Positions 45,416-64,000 of a stretch of DNA of 64,000 bases are shown here, piece by piece (the stretch's first letter is position 1; every line of letters starts with the position of its first letter). The DNA is taken from assembly GCA_013399695.1 (NCBI GenBank), contig VXAU01004384.1, forward strand, positions 1,075,818-1,139,817, written 5' to 3'. The translations under genes were made by a program, and so were the position numbers. The notes below the pieces were generated by a model. The model ran no database searches. It saw only the letters and a program-made list of their open reading frames with translations, and was not told the DNA's origin. Origin of the DNA: Formicarius rufipectus. Its lineage: Eukaryota > Chordata > Aves > Passeriformes > Formicariidae.

Positions 45416-47104
45416 TCTCTAAATTATATTTACATTTTGAAACTGTTGCAATGACATGAAATGAACAGTGTTGTTCTGACTTGCAGACAGCAGCAGAACA
45501 GGATCTGTCAAGCTGCAAACAAAAAGGGGGTGGAAGCTGGATTTCTAGTCCTTATTTTTAGAGGTAGGGGTTATGCTGAAGGCTTTTTAGTTCCTTTTTT
45601 TTTTTTTTTTAATCTACACACTTTTCCATTCCAAAAGAGAATCTTCAGTGTTTCAGATTTCGAACTAGGCAAGCACTGAGGAATTTAACAATTATCACTG
45701 TAGCCCTTTGTTTACCTCAACCACTTTCAGGGGGCTTCTTGTCATGTGTTTACTGGTAAACTTTGAACTCTTAACTCCAGTTGTACCCCAGATTTGTCCA
45801 ACAGTCACTGAAACAATATGCTGTGCTACAGGAGGCAGTTAATCACAAAGTTTGTGTCAAGAATGAAGGCAGTAACACTTGCTACAGAAAGCTGTTGGGA
45901 AATGGTGAAGAGAGGAATGGCAGTAAGTACTAGAGATGTGGCTTTACAATTTACTTTTGAAAAGTGACTTCAGTTACTTCAGCTGGACCTACCTCCTGCC
46001 TTGCTACTCTAGGACAGTGAAGGACTGAAATGTGTAGGTGTCTTTTCTCCACTTTCACTGCTGATCAAGTCTCCTCTATTTTGCTGAGAGTTGTAGATTG
46101 ATCCTTTGCTTAGGGCAAGATGTTTGAGGTTGCAGGATCCTACTGATTAATCTCTGTAATCATTAGCATGTACTGAGCTAAGATACACAACTTCAAATAT
46201 TTGCTAAACCACATCTTTATCCTAATTATAACTGATTAGGAGAAGATGCAGAACTCCAGTCCAAAGAGGCTTAGACTTAAGCTGTGCAGATGAGTACAAG
46301 TTTTAGCCTTTGGAAGTTCTTGTCTGAATAAGGTGGTGTAGTGTTAAGGATACCTTCATTCCCTGTACTTTTTTAGAGTACCAATCCAGGTATGGTACAG
46401 GGGAACTGCTGTTAGGAGACTGAGGTAGAGTGTACATAACACTCAGTACTGCCATGATTATGAAATACCTAAGTTGCTAACACACATAGTAGCTTAAAAA
46501 AAAACCAAACAAAAAGCTCCTTACTTTTAACTTCTGGCATAAAAATGTAAATAAGTCTTGTTTTCTCTCATAATGTTTTTCACATGCTAACGAAGGCAGA
46601 CCAGAAAACTGTTGAATGGAAAACACCCTTTTAAGATACACAGCTGAAAATTATTTTTATGCATCTGCAAAACTTAAGTAGGAACCTTTTTAAGTTTTTC
46701 TTCTGGCTCCCTTAAGGACCTTAGTTTATACGGAAATAAGTTTTTGACAAGCTATTTTTTATTTACCTTCATTTTTGCCTATAGTAAGGATCAAAGCTCA
46801 TATTTTAGGAAATAAAAATTTCTGCATCTTTGCCCTATAAAAACTTCATCTTTCCATGTAAAGATTGAAAGAATCTTAGTATTTCTTTAAATTATTCAAT
46901 GGATTATTTTCCTGTAACCAGGACTGAGAAGATGCACAGGACAGATGATTAAAAAAAAAAAAAAGTAGCTACTTTGTATTATATTCTTTGTACTGTATCT
47001 TTCGTGTGCTACAGTACGAGAAAAGGGCTGTGCGTGTGTGACAACATATAAATAGACACACTCCTGAATTAGTAATTCAAGAAAATCTGCAGTGTCACAG
47101 AAGT
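45416..47104. other. Intergenic spacer between convergent OTUD4 and ABCE1
   Basis: AT-rich with no recognised gene. It may contain the distal end of the ABCE1 3' UTR, given the AATAAA on minus at 46758-46763. Confidence 0.6.
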
Positions 47105-47579
47105 GTTGTAAGTTAGGTGGATATTTATTTATGAAATCCTCATCCAGAGAGATTCAACCTTTTTAGAAGTTGCTCCTGTAGCTTGACATTCTTGGTAAGC
47201 TTCTCTCTTATACAGGAATCAGATTTTTAAAATGAGGAAGTTCAGTCAGTACTTGGTATATGCGTAGGATATATTCAATTGAAAATCTCCCTTAAATTCT
47301 GAAAAATCAGGAGACCCACTTGCACAATTTCAAGGTGGTCTATTTTGAAATCATTACACTGAAAATAGAGGGCTGTGTCACCAAAATATAGAAAGTGGCA
47401 GTTTTACTTGGACTAGGATGTATACTGCTACTGGTCTCAGATGTTAAATGCAGCAAGAAATTTTAAGCTCCAAAAGATTAAGTGTTCTAAAACCTGATTT
47501 GAGCCATCTCATTTGTAACTGTTTGGACTCCAATATGCATGTCTCTTTTTCCAGTTACAAGGATGCTCAGCTTCAATAT
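47105..47579 (-). other. ABCE1: ABCE1 3' untranslated region (minimum extent)
   Basis: The nearest minus-strand AATAAA is at 47129-47124 (tttatt on +); a further one lies at 46763-46758. Human ABCE1 has a long 3' UTR, so the distal site may also be used. No exon is needed beyond the stop. Confidence 0.5.
47124..47129 (-). terminator. Candidate ABCE1 poly(A) signal
   Basis: AATAAA on the minus strand, about 450 bases past the stop codon. A second AATAAA at 46758-46763 is the alternative. Confidence 0.4.
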
Positions 47580-56907
<9,328 letters not shown>

Positions 56908-57635
56908 TTATGAGGAGTAGAGGGAGTCTGCCAGATCATAAGGGGAAAAAAAAGAAAAAACCCCAGAAGAGACCGTATTACTGACAGCACAGAGAACACA
57001 TATACCTGAAATTATTATTAGCAGAGTTCAGAGATGAAAAAAATGCAAAATCATTTAATTTTTTCCCTCTTTTAAGCAACATAGCAAACAGGGGCAAAGT
57101 CTCAAACATGAGTAGTACAGGTACTGTTGTGTAAATAAATGCAACAAATCTTTAACATCAACTTTCCATCCCATTATTATTTCTCTGGTGTAAATATAAA
57201 AATGTGATTGTATCTCAAAATGAATTTGTTTACAAGAAAAGCATGTCACAGGAAGAAAAGAAGAATCTACACTGCTGCAGATTTCAGTTTCACAACCTGC
57301 CTTGTGTAAAACACACTTGTTCACACTACACTACTGTTAAAGTCAAATTGTGACAATTATTGCTCCAATAATTATAGTATTCATTTACAAGCTGTACCTT
57401 AATATTCTGTATTAAAGGATTAAAATAATCTAAAATTTAAACCAGTTTTCAAAGGGAAAATTTGTAGTTGCATATGAAAAAGTAAACCAGGCAATGTGAG
57501 CAGACATATATGGTGATGTTTGATTCTTTTACCTTGAGCTTCATTTGAGTAACTACAGTTGAATTATGCAGTTCATAATACGTCATCAATGCCTACAATA
57601 AATTTCAATAAAACCAAAAAAGATTCTTTATAAAC

Positions 57636-58398
57636 AGGGTAGAAAGGCTCTGCAGAGGGATCTGGACAACGGTATGATGTTCAACAAGGCCAAGGTCTGG
57701 GTCCTGTCCTTGGGTCACGACAAGCCCACGCAGCACTACAGGCTGGGTGCAGAGTGGCTGGGAAGTGGCCCAGCAGAAAAGGCCCTGGGGGTGCTGCTTG
57801 GCAGGGGCTGAACATGAGCCAGTGTGTGCCCAGCAAGACCAGGGCAGTAACTGGTCCTCTGTAGTCAGCACTGGTGAGACCCCATCTTGAGTACCTTGTC
57901 CAATTCTGGACCCCTCAGTTCAAGAAAGACATGGAGGTGCTGGAACATGTCCAGAGAAGGGCAGTGGAGCTGAGGACCTTGAACACAAGTCTGATGAGGA
58001 GTGGCTGAGGGAGCTGGGGGTGATTAGCCTGAACAAAAGGATGTTCAGGAAGTCCCTTATCGCTCCCTACAACTACCTGGAAGGAGGCTGTAGCAAGGTG
58101 GGGGTTGGCCTCTTCTCCCAGGTAACAAATGGCAGGACCAGAGGAAATGGCCTCAGGTTGCACCAGGGGAGGTCTAGATTGCATATTAGGTCTAGATTGC
58201 ATACTAACCCAAGAAAAGGGTTATCAAGCATTGGAAGGGGCCACCAAGGGAAGTGATGGAGTCACCATCCCTGGAGGTATTTAGAAGATATATAGATGGG
58301 GCACTTAGGGACACAGTCTAGGGGACAGTGCTGGTTTAACAGGTGGACTTGATGAACTTGGAGGTCTTTTCCAATCAAAAAATTCTGTAATTCCATGG
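57636..58398 (+). mobile_element. CR1 LINE copy in ABCE1 intron 1
   Basis: Contains GATGTTCAACAAGGCCAAGG, CTGGTGAGACCCCATCTTGA, CCAGTTCAAGAAAGACATGG-type CR1 ORF2 and 3' sequence, ending GGACTTGATGAACTTGGAGG and AAATTCTGTAATTCCATGG. An 18-base internal tandem duplication lies at 58170-58205. It is antisense to ABCE1. Confidence 0.92.
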
Positions 58399-61300
58399 AG
58401 TACTAGGTAATTAAATATTCCTGAAATCACAAATAAATGCATGCAGAGAGGTGAAATTACAACTTGTCTTGCTCTCCGTTAACAGCCTAGCTGTTTGTAA
58501 TGTACACAGACAAGCACTGGATTGTACTGGGACTGTTGTGTACTCTGTGCTCAATAGCTGCAGCAAAGGGAGAGGACAGAGAATTCTAAGTCTTGATAGA
58601 TTAAAAAAAAGTTTGTAGATTTTTATTTCCTTTACTATATCCACTCCTAATACTGCAAATAATAATAATTGTATCTTTCTACGAGCAACACACATCAATG
58701 GACAACCCACTCCACTAACTCCTGCTCTAGAACAAAGATAACTGAATTAGGAGGATCTTGGAAGACTACATGATGTTACAGATAACAAACATGTTTTTTA
58801 GGTCAAAAGAGAGGCCATAAATAAAGTAACAATGCATTTCCATTTCACCACCACTAAATCAAGGGATGGCAGCCCTACAGATGATACAAATCCAAAAACA
58901 TCTCAATGCAATATGTATCGATAGTTCAATGACATAAATGGGAAGGAATCTTGAAATACTTCAGGTTTCCACACATCCCAAAAGTGCAGTTTCTTCCAAG
59001 AAAAGGATTCCAACATTTTTTATTAAAGTAAGTATTTTCTGTTGGATGTCCAGTTCATCCTTGCTTCACCAAACTAAAGCATCCTGCAACGGTTTACAGA
59101 CTATATTTACTACATACAGCTATTACATGAAGAAAGGTTGTGACTTTCAAACTTCTGCAGGAAGCAAGAATAAAATAGGTGTATGGCACATTTATCATGT
59201 TAAACCCCATCCTTCCCTAAACTTCAGTTGTGGAGCTACAGATACCACTGAAATATGAAAGAAAGGAAGACTGACATCTAACGGAGCGAAGGTCAGAAAA
59301 GCAGATTTTAGTGTACCTTTAAAACCATTACTACCATAGTTATGAATATTTTAAGGGGTTCCTTTTAAAAGTGCTAGCCTTATTCATCTTTTCAATTTCC
59401 AAAGTATTTTTAAACTAATGCCAAAAGATCTTCTTCATCAGATATAAATGAACATAACTATTAGTCATGCTGCCAACCTTATTGAGGCAGTTTCTGCTTT
59501 CAGTAGTCAATTTTTTTCTTGAATACTTTAAATCTCCTAAACCAGAAAGCACTATTAACACAGTCAATGACTTAAAATAAATGACTGAATATTAGTAAAA
59601 ATCACAAAGTGATTCAAGAGTTCTGCATCATCAGACCAGACTGACAAAGTAGGGCTAAACACTGAAATTATATCCCTAGGCCAGGCCAACAGGCATGGAA
59701 TAATGTGTTTGCAGTTCTCACTTTCATAGATAAGAAAACAAGAAACTGAAAGCCATAAATATAAAGATGTTTGAGTTGGGGTAATTTTCTTAGGGACAAG
59801 TACCAGATTATGTCCTTACTTCAAATAAAGGTACGTTCTTTGGGAAGGGACTCCAGTGCTTTTCATTGAAATTCTGCAGTTGACAGTGCATAGAGTATTT
59901 GGGGGTGAATCCCTCACTCTCTAGTTCCCCAAATGAAGTGCCTGATCTGGGTCAGCCCCTTCTCCAACAAGGCCTGAGCAGACGGACCCCTGCTCATCAC
60001 CTGAGCTCTAACTAGCATAAACTAGTTCTGTGAGTTACAAAAGCAACCTCCAGGACACAAACCTGTCCCCAACCCCAAAAACCCTGCTCGAGGCTCCTGC
60101 CTGAGTAGTGCTGATAGCAGCCCAGACAACCCCTCCCCTCAGTCACCCACCCGTCCAGATATGTTTAAAGCTCCAAAGCAGAAGAGTGGGATGGGTACTG
60201 CTCTAAAACACCAAGGTAAACGTGGTGTGAAACAACCAGTTCTTGCCACCTTCCTCAGCAACATCTCCCACCCAGTCTTGGCAGGATAATCCCACTGAAA
60301 TTCACACTCGTTAATGAATCAATCCATGGCGGGTAAGTAACAAAACAGCTTATATATATTTTTTTTAATTCTAACTTATTTACATGGGAAAATGTCCATC
60401 TGTGGTGAATAGTTTTGAAGGGGCCACAGAAGTAAGTACCTAGCATTTATTGAAGTATTTGGTGGAGGGCAATAGAACTAATGAACCAGTATAGAGACAT
60501 ACACCCCTGCCTCCTTGCTCCCATCTACACTATGGGAGTGTCAGTTCTGTTAAACCATTTTCAGAACAAAAATATTTGTGACTTCTGTGACTCCTGCAAT
60601 ACCTCCAGGACTGCGCTGATGGCTACAATGACAACCGTCCCACAACAGAAAAATAATTTCTACTTAGAAGCAAAATACAAAACCTGTCCAAACCCAGACT
60701 GAACTCGTTACATATTTATATGCAGTCAGTTGGGTGGCATTTAAGCTAACATATAAAATAGGATGGGCTGATTGATTCCAAGGTGCAGACAGCAGAATTC
60801 TCAAGACACTTTACAGGTCAGCAGTGCTACAGTAACTGTTCAGTGTAGTCAGCACTTATGGGGCAGGAGAAACCGGTACTCAGAAGCATTTAAGTTCATT
60901 ACTGTATTTCTCCTTTTCAAAGGAAGAAGAGATTAAAAACCAGTATGAAAATATTAGTTTGTTACTAACTACAAGAGTAAAGCAATGTTTTGAATCAGTG
61001 AACAATGACGGAGTGACAGAAAATCTTCCCAGAATGATGGACTGACATCACAGGTGAAAGAATAAGTGAATAAAAAGTTCTGTCAAAAGAAAGTGTTCTG
61101 AAAACCTTGGCAGTATCATTTATTGAAGTCAAAAGCTGCCCATTAAGTCATTTAATTAAAAAAATAAAACATATCTAAAAAGAAGACACAAAACATGTTA
61201 TCACAAGCATTCTAAGTCAGCATTCCTGGGCTGTCTGACACAGCTGCTTCATGCTCTGACACACCAGATTAAAAAAAAAAAAAAAGGCAGCATGTGTGCA

Positions 61301-62399
61301 GACCTTGCTATCTGTCACAAAAGGCAACAGAAATGTACAATCTGTAGAACAAATGTAATGCACTCGTATTAATAATATTTATTTCTCTCACAGGCATTGG
61401 GGTTAAGTTAGAATTTACTAAGTCAAGGCAATTCTGACCAAGAAGTTTTTGTAATTGCATTTAACTATTCAAACTTAAACAAAGAGACACTTTAAAAAAA
61501 ACCAAAACAACTAAACAAAGACTGAAAGAGAAGCATAGATTATTCAATAAATAAAGGCAAGTTCTGTGTTCAGAATTATGCATACTTAGGTTACTCTGCA
61601 CAGAAACAGTGAACATCTTATAAAAATAGACTGCATCAGACCTCAAAGATAAATGCTGTGGAAAGAAGTGAGGATGAGCAGCATTTCCAGCTTCCCTCCT
61701 CAAGAATCACTTCTCAGTTCCATTGCTCATGGATGATGTACAGTCAGGCCGGAACAAGAACAAGAAAGTTAAGAACTAGAATGCCCAAGAAATATTCAAA
61801 TGGAAGACAAACCAGATTTTCAAACTGCATATGGAAATCACTTCACTGGTGGCAAAGCAGAAGCAACAGTAAACGCTACAAGAACAAAAAAAAAAATCCA
61901 CCAAGAATTAAGAACTACTCTATGCTTAAGGTTTTGATGATAGTTTTAGAAACAGAGACAATATAAAATAAAAAGTTTAGACATACCCCAAATTTTCCTT
62001 CTGTATTAAATCATTATATTACTCATAAGACACGACACGAATATGAAAATACAATGTTAACATGAAAGCATATGGTTAAATATACTGACGCTGCACAACG
62101 AGTGGGTGTGTTTGGCTGGTGCAGAACAGTATTAATTATCACTCAATCTTTAACATTTACTTTTAACATGAAGTGAAACGCATGAGAATGAACCCATAAA
62201 TCAGCAATCTACCATAACGAATATTTCAAGACCACTTGCTTCGGACTGGACTTTAGGAAACCACAGCAGGGAATCTTAAATTAGGACCTGCAAACTGTCA
62301 CAGGAACTTGCAGGTGAAACAGCCAAGTGCATTCCAGAGAGGAAACACCACCACGGTCCTTGAGAAAAGCCCTGCCGAGCGTTCCTTTAGTTTTCACCC
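58399..62399 (-). other. ABCE1 intron 1, right part
   Basis: Mostly AT-rich, no exon recognised. A GC-richer patch at about 59890-60160 might be an unrecognised repeat. Confidence 0.5.
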
Positions 62400-62965
62400 A
62401 TACCTTGTAAAAACCAGCCTTACCCTTTCCACCTTACGGCACCCGCGGGAGGCCTCGCTCTCCTTACTGCCCCACAGGAGCGCACGTGTGTATCGGCCTC
62501 TCCCCAAACCAGGAAAAGCCCGTCCCTCCAGACCGCACCCTCGCCAGGAGAGGAAGCCCCCCGCTTTCCCAGGCCAACGCCGGCGTTCCCTGTGCCGGGG
62601 CCGGGCGAGGTGCCGGCGCCGCATCCCCGGGGAGCCCTTCCCGCGGCGGGGCCGGCGCTCCCCGACCCGCGGCCGGCACCGGGGCTGACGTGCCGCGTGT
62701 GCGAGCGACGACCCGCTCAGGGCCGTGCCCACGCCCGCACCCACCCGCGATTCCCGGGAGACTCCGGCCCGCAGGCCCGAGCGGGACCGCGGGGCAAGCA
62801 GACCCTTCTCTCCCGCGGCGGATGAGGAGTGGGGGGCGAGGGCGAGGCTGCTGCACAGGCCGAGCCGGACGGCGACCAGGCCGGCAGCACGGCACGGCGG
62901 GGGGAAGGGAGACACCCTTTTCCTACAGTGCGGGGAGGTGGGAATTCCGTCCCGGGGTTACTCAC

Positions 62966-63083
62966 CGGGTGCTGTGCGGNNNNNNNNNNNNNNNNNNNNN
63001 NNNNNNNNNNNNNNNNNNNNNNNNNNNNNNNNNNNNNNNNNNNNNNNNNNNNNNNNNNNNNNNNNNNNNNNNNNNNNNNNNNN
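62966..63083 (-). other. ABCE1: ABCE1 non-coding first exon (partly in N gap)
   Basis: On the minus strand the sequence GCACAGCACCCG meets a perfect donor GTGAGT (62965-62960) inside the CpG island. The exon 2 acceptor at 56928 lies 6 kb away, fitting a 5' UTR first exon. Its upstream part and start site are hidden by the N run 62980-63083 or lie just beyond it. Confidence 0.6.
62980..63083. other. Assembly gap, 104 N
   Basis: Run of N inside the ABCE1/ANAPC10 promoter island, hiding part of the ABCE1 leader exon. A single N also occurs at 53959. Confidence 1.
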
Positions 63084-63124
63084 GATCCCGCGCGCGCAAC
63101 GTGCTCGCGCCGCCGCCACCCGGC

Positions 63125-63135
63125 CAAGATGGCCG
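63125..63135 (+). promoter_or_regulatory. YY1-like site
   Basis: CAAGATGGCCG resembles the YY1 consensus AAGATGGCGGC, with one core mismatch. In the sense orientation such sites usually sit just downstream of a start site, which would fit rightward (ANAPC10) initiation near here. Confidence 0.4.
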
Positions 63136-63139
63136 TCGG

Positions 63140-63929
63140 GCCTGAGGGGCGGGGCCGGGAGGGCGGCGTCACCATGGAGAGGAGGGAAGCAGGGAAGGCG
63201 GCTCTCCTCTCTTCTCTCCCACTAGATATTGAGCCCGTGCGGAAGGAGCGGCCCGCTCCCTGAGCCCGCCCCGCCTCGAAAGAGACCCCGGCGCGTTTCC
63301 ATGCCGGGCGCCCGCACGGAAAGGGCCTTTCCCTCCGCTGGGTAGGTGATTACAGGCAGCTGCAACGGTCGCAGCGGGGGTTTCGGCTGCCGCGGTCACG
63401 GCGGCGGGTTCGGCACCAGGAGCCGACCGCCGGTAGCGGATAGGCCCTGGCATCGCTACAGCACCAAAGGTACCAGGACAGAACGGCCCTGCTGGCCTTT
63501 CCCTGCCCCGGGGACAATCCCCCCCTCCTCGCCATGTTGCAGCGCTCCCAAGCACTAGCAAAGAGCCCACCACCGAAATTCGGGTTTATTCCCTGTGTGG
63601 CACCGAGTACGGCCACAGGTCGCTCCCACTCGGGCACTGCCGTCTCCGTCAGGGGCGGCCCCGCCGCCTGAGGGAGGGAAGGAGGGCGGGGCGGCGCCCG
63701 CGCCCTGCGGCCCCGGGGCCCCATCGCTGCGACCGCGGCGCTCGTCGCGATCAGGTGGGAAAGGTGAGAGTTGAGGCTCCGGGGAGGAGGAAAAGGAGGA
63801 AGATCCATGCCGGGCGGGAGCTCGGGTGGCTGAGGCGGAGCGCTCGGCCGGGGTTCGGGGCTGGCCGGCCCGGCCTGTCCCGCGGAGAGCGGAGCGCGGG
63901 CTGGGGATGCGGCGCGGCCGCTGTGCGCC
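63140..63929 (+). other. ANAPC10: Probable ANAPC10 non-coding leader exon (boundaries uncertain)
   Basis: Assigned from conserved synteny, not from protein sequence: ANAPC10 coding starts in its second exon, outside this window. Donor candidates on + are CAG|GTGGGA at 63754/63755, AAG|GTGAGA at 63763/63764 and GCC|GTGAGT at 63929/63930. Which is used, and where transcription starts, cannot be told here. ANAPC10 is the DOC-domain subunit of the anaphase-promoting complex. Confidence 0.4.
63531..63539 (-). promoter_or_regulatory. YY1-like site, reverse orientation
   Basis: GCCATGTTG matches the YY1 form GCCATNTTG. The opposite orientation to the 63125 site is what a bidirectional promoter might show. 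Confidence 0.4.
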
Positions 63930-64000
63930 GTGAGTAGGTGCTGGTGCTCCTACTGCTGCTTTAATACCGGTATTTAAGCGTTTTGTAGGCCGGGGGGACG

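Larger units (their letters stand above)
62400..64000. promoter_or_regulatory. CpG island, bidirectional ABCE1 / ANAPC10 promoter
   Basis: Very high GC and CpG density runs through to the window end, with a 104-base N gap. ABCE1 leaves to the left. In vertebrates ANAPC10 lies head to head with ABCE1, so its leader should leave to the right. YY1-like sites are visible at 63125-63135 (CAAGATGGCCG) and 63531-63539 (GCCATGTTG). Confidence 0.75.

Noticed and set aside
57605..58256. Frames on both strands in ABCE1 intron 1
   Set aside because: They lie within a CR1 LINE copy.
59890..60160. GC-richer patch in ABCE1 intron 1 as a possible mobile element
   Set aside because: No terminal repeats or family wording recognised; left as unassigned.
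62308..63808. Many overlapping frames in the right-hand CpG island
   Set aside because: Arg/Pro/Gly/Ala-rich translations on both strands with an N run; typical of CpG islands, not coding.

Overview
The window is vertebrate nuclear DNA and looks avian. It carries multi-exon genes with GT-AG introns, CpG-island promoters, several CR1 LINE copies ending in the ATTCTATG-type 3' repeat, and a fragment of an LTR type that I recall from songbird and other Neoaves genomes. Two runs of N (14223-14450 and 62980-63083) sit inside GC-rich islands, which is typical of short-read bird assemblies. The species call is inference.

Two complete protein-coding genes are present and face each other tail to tail. 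OTUD4, an OTU-family deubiquitinase, is on the + strand from 17678 to 44020. It has 21 coding exons, and their joined length is 3387 bases, encoding 1128 residues. ABCE1, the Fe-S ABC ATPase of ribosome recycling, is on the - strand from 56874 to 47580. It has 17 coding exons, and their joined length is 1800 bases, encoding 599 residues, the same length as human. I placed every splice junction by reading GT/AG sites and checking codon phase. ABCE1 also has a non-coding first exon near 62966, partly lost in the second N gap. The gene order matches the vertebrate block SMAD1-OTUD4-ABCE1-ANAPC10. The last kilobase (63.1-64.0 kb) should therefore be the shared ABCE1/ANAPC10 CpG-island promoter, with the ANAPC10 leader leaving to the right.

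Layout: 1-17.2 kb is intergenic or upstream of OTUD4, with repeat fossils and an unassigned CpG island at 14.05-14.72 kb. The OTUD4 promoter lies at about 17.22-17.68 kb, the OTUD4 gene at 17.68-45.4 kb, the convergent 3' ends at 45.4-47.6 kb, ABCE1 at 47.6-63.1 kb, and the bidirectional promoter at 62.4-64.0 kb.

The less routine observations are: a degenerate array of about 20 units of roughly 22 bp in an ABCE1 intron, each unit built around TGTTCT/AGGTCA; upstream ORFs on both genes, one overlapping the ABCE1 start codon; a ZNF143-type element in the OTUD4 promoter with a CR1 ending just upstream of it; old palindromic, MIR-like and L2-like repeat fossils; and two CpG-rich stretches without an assigned gene. 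I saw no clearly new multi-gene system.
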